Below are positions 35,721-47,279 of a stretch of DNA of 64,000 nucleotides, piece after piece. This stretch comes from Fasciola hepatica (Eukaryota; Platyhelminthes; Trematoda; Plagiorchiida; Fasciolidae), in NCBI GenBank assembly GCA_948099385.1, contig CANUEZ040000001.1:1500501-1564500 (forward strand). Direction: 5' to 3'. The position numbers and the translations under genes are program-made. Below the pieces are notes generated by a model that ran no database searches, was not told the DNA's origin, and saw nothing but the letters and a program-made list of their open reading frames with translations. Every line of letters begins with the position of its first letter. The first letter of the stretch is position 1.

Positions 35721-35886
35721 ATATTCACAAATGTGGAATAAACTTCCACCGAATGTCCGTGCAATAAGCCACTTGCCGAGATTTAAAGAGGAATTGAACA
35801 AACGGCTTGACGTCCTGACACTCGTATTAAACAATGATCTATACACTTTGGAGGAGCGAGCGTACGAAGTTGGTTTGGGCTACTGA
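35620..35886 (+). pseudogene. A5 RT C-terminal piece
   Basis: This frame carries VTVPSSRTSLRSNFFIVKYS, then QMWNKLPPNVRAISHLPRFK, the conserved WNKLP end of CR1-like RTs. It stops after VGLGY at 35,886, matching the GY-stop ends of A1 (GYQ) and A6 (FGY). Only the part from about 35,665 is genuine; the start is shadow of the upstream frame. It lies one frame away from the main RT ORF across the deletion junction near 35,660. Confidence 0.7.
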
Positions 35887-36302
35887 CACGCGGGTCTGAG
35901 TCGGGGGCCACGAGACCTACGTACCACAAAAGTCGCCGTATATACCACTCAAGTTTTATTGATCTTTCGCGTACAACCTTGTGTTTTGCAAAGTCGAACC
36001 ATTCACCAAGTAGTTCCAATTTCTAGATACCAGAGGTTTCCCTCTACCACTGACCGTTGATCCTCAGCTGGGAGCACCCCAGACTGCATTTTTCCATTTT
36101 TGCCTTTCCAGACAACCACTGATGGTGCCTTCCCTTCGATGGCTCGGCATAATACCTGGCCCACATTTACCGATGAAAATTCGATACCTGCTCGTCATTC
36201 CGTCACTACTACATAGACCCTGCTCTACAGGACCCCTCGCAACATGGTCGCCAGCTTCTGGACTATTTGATCTCTATGTGACAACTCCAATATCATTCCA
36301 GC

Positions 36303-36490
36303 GTAGCCCGTCGGGGCTGGGCGCGGTCGGATCCACCGCTTTGTCCGGCTCACATCGGGCGTGCAGGACGTTTGCAACGATTTGCGGGTGCAGCTAGGAT
36401 GGCGGATCGCACCTCCTGTCACCAAAAAAGGTTTCTGGTTGGGTGTCTAGCGCACGTTCAGCCCCACCCACCAGCACCGGTTGCGGCAAA
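36303..36490 (+). repeat. GC-rich conserved block of the family A 3' region (A5 copy)
   Basis: It reads CTGGGCGCGGTCGGATCCAC, then CACATCGGGCGTGCAGGACG and GCAACGATTTGCGGGTGCAG, and ends near CACCAGCACCGGTTGCGG. It aligns through its whole length with 20,013-20,200. It lies about 420 bases after the RT stop. Confidence 0.75.
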
Positions 36491-37855
36491 AAAACAACAA
36501 CATTTATTCACCCGAAATGCTGCAAATATGGAACTATCTCCCCCAGTTATCGCCTATTTTTCATCGTACTTGTCCCCATCTTCGCCACCTTAACATACCG
36601 CTTCTCACGCCCGAAAAACCCTACCTTCCCTAGAACATAATTATCGCGGAGTTAAAAGACCGTTTCCGTACTCGGCTTACCGTTCATGATTCTTTTTCCT
36701 GAGGACTCGTGCCAAACCACTCGCTTGTCCCATTCGCAAACTTAACCAACCCCCGAGATAAAACTCGCTCTTATTTTACCACAGTTATCGATATATTTGC
36801 AAAAGTCACATTAAATGTTGCCATACACATCCATCCCACAGAGTCCAAACAGTATATTTCACAGAGCATCCCATTAGTCGGCTATACTCTGATAATTCGC
36901 TCTCTCTATCAGTCCTTCTGTTCGCCCATATGGCTGTAGCATAGCAATATCCTCACCTTGCAAAGATTCATGCCTTTTTCATATACTGACATCTGTACCG
37001 CAGCTTTTTGATCTTTCGCCATCACAGGATCCATTTCTTACAAAGAATACCAGCAGATAGCATTTCGCTTGTTAACTACTTCACCGTCCAACTTTGCAAC
37101 TGTATTCATCGGTTGTTTGAAGCTTTTTCATATCCGATATTCTACCTTGGTAAATCCTCTCAGACAATTTTGATTCTTGCGTCTCTCTGGTCTTCATGTT
37201 CAGTTCTTAGACAACGATAATCGAAAGTAAATACTTAACTGTCATTTAAATACTCATCTGTGCAAACCGTGTATCTGCGACTATCATGGCTACGCATCAC
37301 AAATTGATTGGTCGCCCAGTTCCCATTTCCGTTTTGGGGCGTCACATTCCGCCTATATGAATGTGAACAATGTGCACAACGATTTAACGGACTCAGCCGA
37401 TATTTGGTCGCTGAAAGTTACAAGGAAAATCTTCGAAACATTTTGATTGTTCTTTATCTGCAAATTCATTCCTTTTATCGTCTGATTTCAATCCAAAGCC
37501 GTTCCACACTCCGCTGAGCGCTATAGCTGATTCATGTCTCACTTGGAAACTTTTTTTTCCTCAAGGTGAACAAAACTTTCGTCAATTCCGTTTGATTCTC
37601 TCGTTGCATAGCCCCTCTTATTGTACTATTTCAGGAAAGGTCTACTACCTTTGACCAGCTCTACCCCGACTTGGCCAAGCTGGCCACCAGACCTTGAGTG
37701 CAAATTTGCTGGGCGCCGCCCTAAAGAGCAACCTAAATACTTTCTTTTGTACAATATCGGGTGCATATACCTGAATCATCCTCTTGGATTTCGGACTCTA
37801 CGTCCAATTGTTCCGTTTGATCTTGCGTTACAGCATGCCTCGGGTTATACGAAAT

Positions 37856-37905
37856 AAACCATTATTATTATTAATATTATTATTATTATTATTAATAATA
37901 TTAAA
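37856..37905 (+). repeat. (ATT)n 3' tail of A5
   Basis: A run of about 50 bases of ATT/AAT triplets begins immediately after GAAATAAACC and ends at AATATTAAAG. Counterparts end A1 (6,217), A2 (14,050), A4 (33,122) and A6 (47,250), so this is the element's own simple-repeat terminus, not a chance microsatellite. Confidence 0.85.
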
Positions 37906-39129
37906 GTGGAGGACAGATGCTCCAGTTTGGTGAATGTCACCAATAGTGTACCTCAGGGATCCGTCCTAGGCCCGGTCCTATTCTGGTTATTTAACAATGA
38001 CCTGGCATCCGCTCTTCAATCGCCCAGCTTCATTTTTGCGGATGATGGGAAGATTGGTAGATTTAAAGGTAGGGCGGTCTTGGGCAGAGAAATAGGCGCC
38101 GTCCTGAACTGGGCATAAAAATGGGGCTTACCTCTGAAAGCTCAAAAAAGCCATTTGTTGTCAAGGACAACAGGGAGCCTAACTGTCGCTCATGATCAAG
38201 GGCTGTTCACCGTAGAGGCATTCAGTAGGGTTGAAGACCTTGGGGTCATCACGAACAGTGACTTCAAATGGTCGGAGCAGTGCAACGCTGCTGTGCATAA
38301 GGCTCGTGGGGAGCTCTTTAGACTGCGATCAGCTTTGCCTTGCCGGAAGCCGGAGGTATTCGTGCCTGTTTACATGGCAATAGTACTACCTCATTAAAGG
38401 GTAGCTTGCAGGCTTCGGTACACTTCTACAAAAAAGACGCCTCCTGTCTAGAGAAAGTCCAACGTCTCGCCACGCGAATGGTTGATGGGCAGAGGGGTAA
38501 GACTTACGAGCAGAGACTCTGTGACCTGAATCTTTTCTCGTTGGAAAGGAGGAGAAGTCGAGGAGATCTTTCAGAAACGTTCAAGGTAATGAAGGGCTTT
38601 TCTGGCCTTAGACCAGAGGGTCTGTTCCAAGTGGCCGTAGACTCCAGAACAAGGGGACATAAAAAGTTAATGAAAGCCCGAGCTAGGTTGACGGCTAGAT
38701 CGCACTTCTTCAACAACAGGGTTGTGAACAGTTGGAACGGTCTGCCTGGTGGAATGGTAGATCTGCAGACCGTCCACCCTTCAAATGTGCCCTAGATCGC
38801 AAGTGGTACGAGATATTTCCTCGTAGTGAGCCTTGAGTATATCAACTAGATGGATGACGGGTAGCACTGTGATCCTCCTGGAGCATGTTTTATTAGACTT
38901 TTTCGCTCATTGCATACAGTCTCAGCGAACGCTCACGATGCATAATGTCTCTAGCAGTTGATGTGCGGTGAGGTTTACCATTTCCCTCTCATTTTTAGCG
39001 GGGATTCGACGAAATATACTCGGCAATGGTGGGTGCATAACTGGTGTACATACCATCGAAGGAATTCTGGACGCTCGACTGGCCGTGGCCATTACCTGTC
39101 CTGTGCAAACTGAACTGAACTGAACTGAA
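37906..39129 (+). mobile_element. Family B LINE, copy B1, 5'-truncated RT
   Basis: It starts within the ATT tail of A5, in mid-RT: TNSVPQGSVLGPVLFWLFNN near 37,937-37,998, then FIFADDGKIG near 38,029, with F-A-D-D intact. The thumb continues through VEDLGVITNSDFKWSEQCNA and KARGELFRLRSALPC, a frame change near 38,390-38,450, EKVQRLATRMVDGQRGKTYE (38,451-38,510), LERRRSRGDL and WNGLPGGMVD near 38,731-38,760. The non-coding end runs to a CCTGTGCAAACTGAAC motif and a (TGAAC)n tail at 39,107-39,129. It has two or three frame breaks. It is a different subfamily from B2 and B4, but with the same tail. Confidence 0.8.
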
Positions 39130-41395
39130 AAATTAGTCATAGAAGTTACACTAAGTTTCAGGAAGGAGCTGAAGGAAGCCGTGTTAAGCTGTATCTGCGG
39201 AGGAATTAACACAGATGAAATAAAGAGGGCAGTGGGGAAATATAGTGGCCACCGAGTCACGCGAGCTCCTCTGTCGAGGAAAATTTGGGGCCATCGAGAT
39301 TTACAGGGAAGTTTGCACATCTGAAGGTTGTTGGCAGTGGAAACCAACCCCTGTGGTAGAGGTCAAAAGCCTGCAAAGTTATAGTCATCGGTAGAAAAAG
39401 AAGGGCAGAGTACAAGCTGTGCAAAACTCAGGTGGTGTAGAATAGCTACAAGATGGTCAGAAACAGAACTCAAGCGACCCAAATAGTAGAGGAACTTTCT
39501 TTCGGGCGCAGGTCAAATGCATCGATTTTATGCTCACGGTGAATCCCATAATCTTGACAGAAAGTGTGGCAACTGTGAAAGAGGCACAGGGACGACCGAC
39601 TCAAAGCGATGAAGACGAGGCCGACCATCCCTGGCATTCTCCGAGGGCGTATATCGACCAGATAATATTGAAAGGGAAGGAACGGATTGAACACAAGGGC
39701 CACCTATACACAAACATAGAGCAGAAGAATAGATGTACACGGGGTTGCGAAACTTGAATAGAAATAGGGCAGCAGGACCGGGTAGGACTCATCCAGCCAT
39801 CATTCTGCTTCTGGCAAAGGCCTTGAAGGCCACCGTGAGGCAGCGATACGAAACGCCATTAACAGAGGAAAATGTGCCTGGAGACTGGAGGTAGGGAAAC
39901 ACTGGTGGGAATTTACAAGACCGGACCCCGGCAAAATGCCGAAAATTACCGTCCAGTTAGTTTAAGTTCAGCACGTTGTAAGTGCCTGGAAAGTAAAGTT
40001 AGGAAACAGGTCTTTAGGCATTTGGTTCTATATAACCTCACATCAAATGCGCAACACAGATTTGTGGCGGGACGATTTTGTCTGACGAATTTCCTGCCAT
40101 TCCTCGGTGAGGTGACTAAGCACCTGGACGAAGGACAGCCGATTGTTGCCTGATACTTCGACTTCAGCGAGGAGTCTGATTCTGTGAACCACAGATTTAT
40201 TGATATCGAACTGCAGTCTGTGGGACTTGTTGGAAAGGCCAGGTTATGGGTAAATAGTTTTTTAACAGAGCAAACATTTGGAGCTACGGTGGGTAGTCAT
40301 ACCTCAAAATTGGAAGGTGTAACTAGTAGGGTGCCACAGTGCTTGGTGCTCGACCCTCCTCTGTTCCTCATCTTCATCAACGACCTATCAAATGAGCTCA
40401 CAAACCCAAACTTTATGTTTGCCAATGACATCAAGATAGCTGGAGTAGATATAGAAACTGATGTGTTGGCAGTACACAACTGGTCACGCAAATAGAACCT
40501 CTCACTAAAACTCACCAAGTGCCAAGGCTGGACCAAAATTACAGTAGCCCGCGGGAATGGTGTGAGATCGCCGCAATTGGTCCCCCAGGTCAAAGGCTTG
40601 ACAGTTATAAAAGACAACAGCTCCAAGCCGCTGAAGGAGTGCGCCGTATCATGCGGCATGGCTAGAAGAGAACTCTTTCGAGTTAGATCCATCATGTCCT
40701 GTAGAGAGCCAGAGATTTTCGTTCCAATATTCCAAGCCATAGGTGGGCCACAAATGGAGTACTACAAGCAAGCCTGGTCACCCTGCTACCAGAAGTATAC
40801 TGACTGCTTGGGTAAGACGTGGAGCTAGCCAATGGAATCAAGACTGGGCATAAGGGGTCTAGCTTGACAGAGCTTCTCCGCCCTATGGATCTGTTCTCTC
40901 GTTTGTGGGGTTTCGATAGACGCCTCAAGGAAGTAAAGGGACCGCCAGGTATAAATCGAGGAGGCCCTTGCTCTCTGATCCCAGAGCAGGGCACGGGGGA
41001 GAACAGCCTTTTATCCCAAAGAAAGCACTCAAAGCTCCAATCAGGGTAAATAAACTCTCTAATAAGTATCCTAATGAAATAAGCTCCAGGAAGAGGTCAT
41101 GGATACTACGACGATGAAGGCTTTAGAGAAAGCAGTAGGCCAGTGTTAGGTGGCAGTATACCCCGAATCTCTCAGGCGGTTTTGGAGGTCAGATACGATT
41201 TACTCGTTGTGCTCCATCTTCCTCGGGCTGGTAATGCATAAAACCCCTGCCCTTTGGAAAAAGATCATGCAGTGCCTGGAGCTAAGGAAAAGCCCTTTCT
41301 ACATGATTATCTGGAAACTTAATTGGCTGTAGCCACGTAATGTCTTGTATAAACTGAAATAAGCTAAACCAAACTTAACTGTACTGTCTCAGTGA
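39130..41395 (+). mobile_element. Family B LINE, copy B2, 5'-truncated
   Basis: It follows directly on the B1 tail. The first 740 bases are EN-RT linker in broken frames. Then GIYKTGPRQNAENYRPVSLS (39,911-39,970), QHRFVAGRFCLTNFLPFLGE, YFDFSEESDSVNHRF and VTSRVPQCLVLDPPLFLIFI (40,320-40,379) trace RT. The catalytic box reads F-A-N-D at 40,418-40,429, so the first aspartate is lost. The thumb includes CGMARRELFRVRSIMSCREP, nearly the same as B4. It ends around TATAAACTGAAATAAGC, a decayed tail (41,347-41,395). By eye it is about 80 percent identical to B4 where they overlap. Confidence 0.75.
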
Positions 41396-41438
41396 TAATG
41401 ACGGTCACTACCCGCAGCACTTAGCAGGGAGGGCCAGT

Positions 41439-42338
41439 TTGGGCGGTGATAATGGTAGAGTAGTCCAAATGGAAGCAGTAACCCACATCCAGTCCTCTTG
41501 CATGGGTGACCTGCCTGTTGATCACGGCCTTGCCAAGCACACTCTGGCTGCCAAATCCACTGAAGACTCAAGGCCTCCCACAGAAATGCTTTCCATAGCG
41601 CTATCCAACTCCCAATCCATCTTGAACAAGCTTTCCTCTATAAAAAGACTGGCTGTCGTACACAACTTTGACGTTATCCTGATCACAGAGACTTGGCTCA
41701 TCGAGCACATACCTTCTGACCAAATATCACCGATTGGTTATCAGACGTTCAGGACTCAACGAATCTACCGCCGCGGTGGAGGTTGCATGGGGTGTGTCAG
41801 GAGCAGCCTATCTGCAGCCCTACTGGAAAATACCCTACTGGCAAATGTTGAAGATTCTTTATGGTTTACAATTATTTTATCCCAGATGACCTTGGTTTTA
41901 GGTTGTATATATCGACCCCCCAGAAACGACACTTCCACATTTAATCCCATCGTTGATGCATTTAATTACATCGCTGACCTGCCCTTTGGAGGTAAATTCA
42001 TAGCTGGCGTCTTCAATGCTTCGGGCGTAAACTGGTCCTCCTTTACTGCCCCCTACAAATATTTGCAATTTGCCCCATGCATTCGCCTGGGCCAGTGGGC
42101 CCAACATGTAAAACAGCCTACCAGAAAGAATACCACCCTTGATCTGATATTTGCCCCGGGCCTCACAAACGTCTCTGCCTCCGTACTAAACGACTACACA
42201 GGCAGCGACCATAAAATCGTCAGTTGCAGATTTCAAGTAGAGCCACGTACTGATAGCCTACCATGTAACGGTCCCTTTTTCCATCGCTTTAAATGGGACC
42301 ATATCTCCACTCAAATTCACTCCAGAAACTGGGACTAG
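41439..42338 (+). CDS. A6 APE-type endonuclease domain, open 299 codons
   Basis: This would nick target DNA to prime reverse transcription. Residues 1-45 are linker. The nuclease starts near residue 48 with LSIALSNSQSILNKLSSIKR. TETW at about residues 83-86 holds the catalytic glutamate; RRGGGCMGCVRSS follows near 110, then LVLGCIYRPPRND. The phosphate-binding GDFN motif reads GVFN (near 42,006-42,017), so its aspartate is lost. NTTLDLIFAPG and the final GSDHKIVSCRF, with S-D-H intact, close the domain near residues 255-265. A TAG at 42,336 ends the frame after RNWD, where the RT linker would begin. It is the most complete EN in the window but probably inactive. Confidence 0.75.
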   Translation: MGGDNGRVVQMEAVTHIQSSCMGDLPVDHGLAKHTLAAKSTEDSRPPTEMLSIALSNSQSILNKLSSIKRLAVVHNFDVILITETWLIEHIPSDQISPIGYQTFRTQRIYRRGGGCMGCVRSSLSAALLENTLLANVEDSLWFTIILSQMTLVLGCIYRPPRNDTSTFNPIVDAFNYIADLPFGGKFIAGVFNASGVNWSSFTAPYKYLQFAPCIRLGQWAQHVKQPTRKNTTLDLIFAPGLTNVSASVLNDYTGSDHKIVSCRFQVEPRTDSLPCNGPFFHRFKWDHISTQIHSRNWD

Positions 42339-44345
42339 TTCTTCTTAACAGCAAATCCCCAGTACGCTGCTGACCTCCTCTACTCACGTTTACACTCATG
42401 CATTGAAAACATATCACGCCCCTACTATCCACACTGACCAGCAGGTTACCATCTAACCGGGCTAAAGCAGAAACACGACGAGCTTCGACGGCAGTACCAA
42501 CGAAATAGAGACTTTTCTACAGTCTTCAGACTGGAACGACTCTACCACAAAATCCACCGCAAGGCCCGTGACCTACAACTAAGGCAAGAAACCAAAGAGT
42601 CGCGCCACCCAAACAAAGCTCAAGAGCTAGCCAGGCTGCACAGGGCTAGTGCCCCATAATCAACTCGATGCATAAAACAGATCATCCATTTGGATAAACT
42701 CATAACCTCACCTCGGAAGATAGCTGACACATTTAACACCTTCTTCACAGCCACCTTGTCTCTCAGTCCAGCGGGTACCTAGGCTGTCACCCCGTCTGTC
42801 ATAAATTTCTCACTCAGTTCTGTCGCGGTTACCGCTACGGATATAAATAGATACATCCACACTTTGAAACCGACCTACTACGCCGGACCTGAAGGCCCAC
42901 CATCAGCAATGTTCGCTCTTGGCGGCCCGGATATTCCCCTCCAAGTACTCAACCTATACAATCTATCTCTGCAAACCGGGACCTTCCCCAGCCAGTGGGA
43001 GAAATCCATCATTACCCCCAGGCATGAGAAAGGCGCAGTGCATGACATTGCAAATTGCCGTCCGATTAATCGTACGCCAATGATCTCGAGGCTGCTAGAA
43101 AAGTTGTTAAACACTATCTGACCGACTACCTTTCTGCACATAAGCTCATCAACCGAAGACAGCACGGATTTCTCAGATCACGGTCGTGTTCAACCTGTCA
43201 GTTTGGCTTTCTGAATTTGGTAACAACAGCTGCCGATAAAGACAGAGCACTCTTCATCATCTATCTTGAGTTTACAAAATCCTTCAACAGAGTCCCACAT
43301 CTGCAGTTGCTCGAAAATACTAGAGGATAAGGGATTGAAAAACCCTACTGAGTTGGTTTAAATCCTACATATAAGACCGTGGTCAAGTTACCCGCATTGG
43401 CTGCCAGATGTCAGACCCCCACTCGGTAACCGGCGGGGTTATCCAAGTTAGTGTTCTAGGACCACTGCTGTTTTTACTTGATACAAACGATATTTGCAAT
43501 GTCATCACTCGTGGCGAAATTTTCTTGTTTGCCGACTATATGAAGATAATCTACAAATTCGAACGAGGAAACCTACGTGTAGCACTGAATAACATCACGG
43601 TCGATGTAGAGTCCTTATCATCCCGGTGCGACTGCAATATTCCTTGTGATACCCTTAAGATTGGCGGCGTCTCACTCCCATATTCCCCTGCAATAAGAGG
43701 TTTTGGACCGCAATATTTTTACACTTTCAGTTTCTCTGAACACACTTCCTACAGAACTGCACGGCAAACAGGTCCCTTGGCTTGTTGCTGAGAAATTTCC
43801 TTCTCACGAACAGTAAGCTAGAGATATACAAAACTCACATCCGTCCAACCCTAGAGTACTGTACACTTGTGTTCTCAAATATGCATAAACGTGACATTAT
43901 CGACATTGAGAATGTACAGCGTCGATTTACCAAAAACTGTCTGGGCCTTCTACGACCCTGAACTACAGACAGTAGTGCACACTCCTGCGGCTTGATCCTC
44001 TGTGGCTTAGGAGAATAAAACTCAAACTTGCATTTCCGTTTACTTTGCTCCACAAACAAACTGTGTCCTGTAGCCAAGTTTAGTTCACGATAAACTCGAC
44101 ACATCAACTGCGCAATAGGGGACACCGTATAATGATCCCTACTTCTCGGAAATCCTCAAGGCAAACTTCTTCCTCCTTAAATATGCAATTTTGTGGAATA
44201 AACTTCCAGCTGATATCCGTTCCCTAGATTCCCTAATTGTGTTTAAGTCTAGACTAAACGTAGCGCTGGACATCCAAAAACTGATTGCTCTTATAAATCC
44301 TTACATGACTTTTGATAGAGCTCATGAGGGAAGCTTTGGATACTA
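42339..44345 (+). pseudogene. A6 reverse transcriptase pseudogene
   Basis: The linker is in broken frames to 42,860. RT fingers: PSAMFALGGPDIPLQVLNLY near 42,900-42,960, then WEKSIITPRHEKG and NCRPINRTPMISRLLEKLL to 43,110. QHGFLRSRSCSTCQFGFLNL lies at 43,163-43,222. SVLGPLLFLLDTNDI (43,450-43,495) is followed by a catalytic box F-A-D-Y (43,528-43,539), so the second aspartate is lost. The thumb and C-terminal parts (FSFSEHTSYRTA, WNKLPADIRS near 44,197) run to FGY-stop at 44,345. There are at least four frame breaks. Confidence 0.75.
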
Positions 44346-46500
44346 ACCAGAACAATTGATAATCTAGGATGTGCCACATCATACACCGTAGTTGCCATCA
44401 CCTAGGCGTAAACCTACCGGGTTACAATGCCTAAACATAGTAACTCTCACGCCCGAGGCCAGTGCATCAGAAGTTGTATTTGATCATATGAAATACCACT
44501 GAAAGCATGAAAGGTAGTCTTTAAACATTCCCAAAGCTGTTTTTACTTAGTCTTCGCCTTTGTCTCTAACCCAAGGCGCAGCGCCTGTCAGACTCCTTAA
44601 CCTCCATCTAGTGGTCATCATTAGTCACTCACAGCTCAACTTCCGTCCCTATCACAGAACTCTAGCATCTTCCATGATTGGCCTATATAACATTTGATAC
44701 TTAGCCAGCAAAACTACTAACCATATGTGGATCGTCCCGACAAACCACGTTGTTAGTGCTGCAATTTGTATCCCATCTTTGTGCAGACTGGCGTTTTGTT
44801 GAACATAAATCCCATCGAATAATCGCAGGCGGTGGTTGACTCTACCTCCTCCTGCATTTTATGTCCCACATAGACGACATGAGGGTTCTGACTTCACGGA
44901 TAAGGCGAGTTTTAGCGCGGCACTTCTGAAAACATTCCTGGCCGTGATATCCTTTCTGCACAGAGTTGACCACCTAAAAGACATGACCACCAAAAGATAG
45001 AGATTGGTATAAAAACGCGGGAAAAAATACTCCACTGTTTTGTCTTCCAGGCACACCAGCCTTGTCACATGTGACCCATGTCTCCGGGTTGCAGTGTTGC
45101 TACGGATTGACTGGTATGGTTGACCTATTCCCAACGCGGCTTTTTACATGCGGTCCATGTTTCGGCCAGAGCGTAGGAGCTGTGATCGCCCCCCAAAAGC
45201 AGCTCCGCCTTCCCTGACAGCCAGATACGTGACTGTGATAAAACCGTAAAAAATATTAAAAGCGTCCTAAAAAGTGTGGATCATTCTTGAAGCACCACGT
45301 GCTGGATGCCAGTGGTTGTGTATCGTACTACCTCCCTACCTGAAGCAGGCCCTTGTGTTGCCTACCATGAGCACCGAAAATAGACTGTCAGAGTTCGCTT
45401 TCCTGACAAAAATTAGGACCCATCTCATTGTCCTTTTGCAGTGCTCTCCAAAACCAGTCCTCACATCGGTGTTTTTCCGCTTTGCAATACGATAACGACG
45501 ATAAAGACACCGCGATGACCATGCAGTCATGTCTACATCAGATTTCCTTGTTCACTCTTGAGCATAATCTCAGTACGATAGCACCATCGAGTAAGAGCAT
45601 AGATGAACTCACGTTAACGTTCCGAGGCACGTGACCGATTGCCTCTAGTGTATCACCTCTGACCCCCAATAGTTTCTTCTAATTTAAGGCTCCTCAGAAA
45701 CTACTCAGTGTAAAATAACCACTATACCGGAAGAGACAGTAACAGCATAGGTCTACGCTAACAGTATGCCAAACCCATTTGCTCACAGCCTGTTATTTGA
45801 AACCTATTTTGTCGCCTCGTTGCCAAACTGCGCTCTGCATAAGCAAATGGTATTGAGGGTTATCATTTCTAACCATTCTGAACCGTGAAACCCTAGGTGT
45901 TTTATTAGTATCCGAGCGCTGCCGTGCCCACTCGCGAATCACAAATCCTTTGGAATGCATACACAGTTGCCAAACCGGTGTACGCGACTTCGGTAGCCTG
46001 CAGCAGTATGGCGCAAATCAACTGCGAGCCTATTTTACTTAGAATGTGGAGTAGGTGCCACTGACTGCTCAAATGAAACTTCATCCATGCCCCACTCACA
46101 CAGACCTAACCAGTCCATTATTTATTGTCTTCATATATCATTAAAGACCACAGCTGGAACGACGTCCAGACTGCAATCCCCGTTTGTTTCAGGTTCGTTG
46201 TCTCCTATTATCTCAGTCGCCAAATCGGATAACCAAAGATGCCACTTTGACTCGTACGGACAGAGACTCAAGTTGAACCTACCATAGCAACTGGGACCGA
46301 AATCAAGCCACGCGACAGGAAATACTCCCAACTGCTTATCAGATCGTTCAGCTTTTTCTAAAGCAATCAACACAAATTCCAGTTCATGCGCATCTTACTA
46401 ATATACCCCCACACTCAGCTGATTGACCGATACAAACTTTGCCCTGCCAGACGAAACATACCCATACGATGTCGTACGTTGCCAGAAATGGCGCTGAATA
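44346..46500 (+). other. A6 3' region, first part, no gene seen
   Basis: About 2.1 kb of non-coding sequence belongs by position to the A6 3' region. ORFs are at most 91 codons and on both strands. It is less pyrimidine-biased than the A3 and A4 3' regions, and I found no GC-rich family block. A foreign insertion inside it cannot be excluded. Confidence 0.4.
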
Positions 46501-47279
46501 ACACCGAAGGCAAATGCGTCAACATATACATATATATTTGTCAGTGAAATAGCATGTTAAAGCTCAAGTCCATGCGGAGATTTCCCACCTTATTATCCGT
46601 CATCACAGTTTGTCTTTCCCTCGGGTCGTAACCGGCTGGAAATTGACTCTTCACTTCTCGAGGACCCTCCAGTTGCGCTTCCTCATTTTTGAATGGTACA
46701 TGTTGCTGATCCTGAATTTAAACTCACCTTTTTATCGACTACTGTTTCTCCCACATCCACCAGTGTTCACTTTCATGAAACTGGTCTCATGTCTCCCCGC
46801 TTCAAAACTTGTTCCGTTCATTAAACCCCGGTAAATCCGTCATTCAGGGTTTGCATCGTCTTCGTGGATCGCTATCCTCTTCGCACGCATCAATTTTCCC
46901 GAGTACACTTCTTTACAAATATATTCATAATCTACTCCACCTGCAGAGCCTTAGTGGGCTTCCGTTTTCCTTGGCTAGCATCATTCTCGTTCATAATGCG
47001 TCCTTGGCACTGCATTGAAGATTTTTCGATATCTCCACCCCACACATTTGCCCAGCTTGGATTTGAAACTGGATCGAAATTGCAGCGCAAACCATTGTTA
47101 GAACGATCCGTTGATATTGTTGCTGGCTATGTTCTTCTGTCGCCGATACTCTTGACTTTTACATTTAGAATTTGTGAATATTTCATCTTATTGAGTAACG
47201 TGTTACACCATGATCATGCGCTGGCGTGTGCGTCTGGACCGAGAAATAAACCAATATTATTACCATTATTATAAGGCAG

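Larger units (their letters stand above)
34432..37905 (+). mobile_element. Family A LINE, copy A5, 5'-truncated
   Basis: It begins in the EN-RT linker, so EN is absent. RT coding is open over 34,440-35,720, followed by a C-terminal frame to 35,886. The 3' region of about 2 kb holds GATCCTCAGCTGGGAGCACC (36,059) and the GC-rich block (36,303). It ends with ATACGAAATAAACC at 37,847 and an ATT-rich tail to 37,905. This is the cleanest 3' terminus of the family in the window, and element B1 joins the tail directly. The less damaged reading frame suggests it is younger than A1, A3 and A4. Confidence 0.8.
41400..47275 (+). mobile_element. Family A LINE (diverged subfamily), copy A6, near full length
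   Basis: It begins just after the B2 tail. EN is intact as a frame (41,439-42,338), RT is broken (42,660-44,345), and the 3' region runs to GAGAAATAAACCAATATTAT at 47,242-47,261 with an ATT tail to 47,275. The total of 5.9 kb agrees with A3, A4 and A7. It lacks the GC-rich 3' block found in A1, A3, A4 and A5, which sets it apart. Its EN is closer in wording to A7 (LGQWAQHVKQPTRKNTTLDL here, LGCRWAQHVPTPTRHNNTLD in A7). A TATACATATATAT run lies at 46,523. Confidence 0.75.

Noticed and set aside
37856..37905. ATT run as an ordinary microsatellite
   Set aside because: It recurs at the ends of A1, A2, A4 and A6 after the same GAAATAAACC-like sequence, so it is an element tail.
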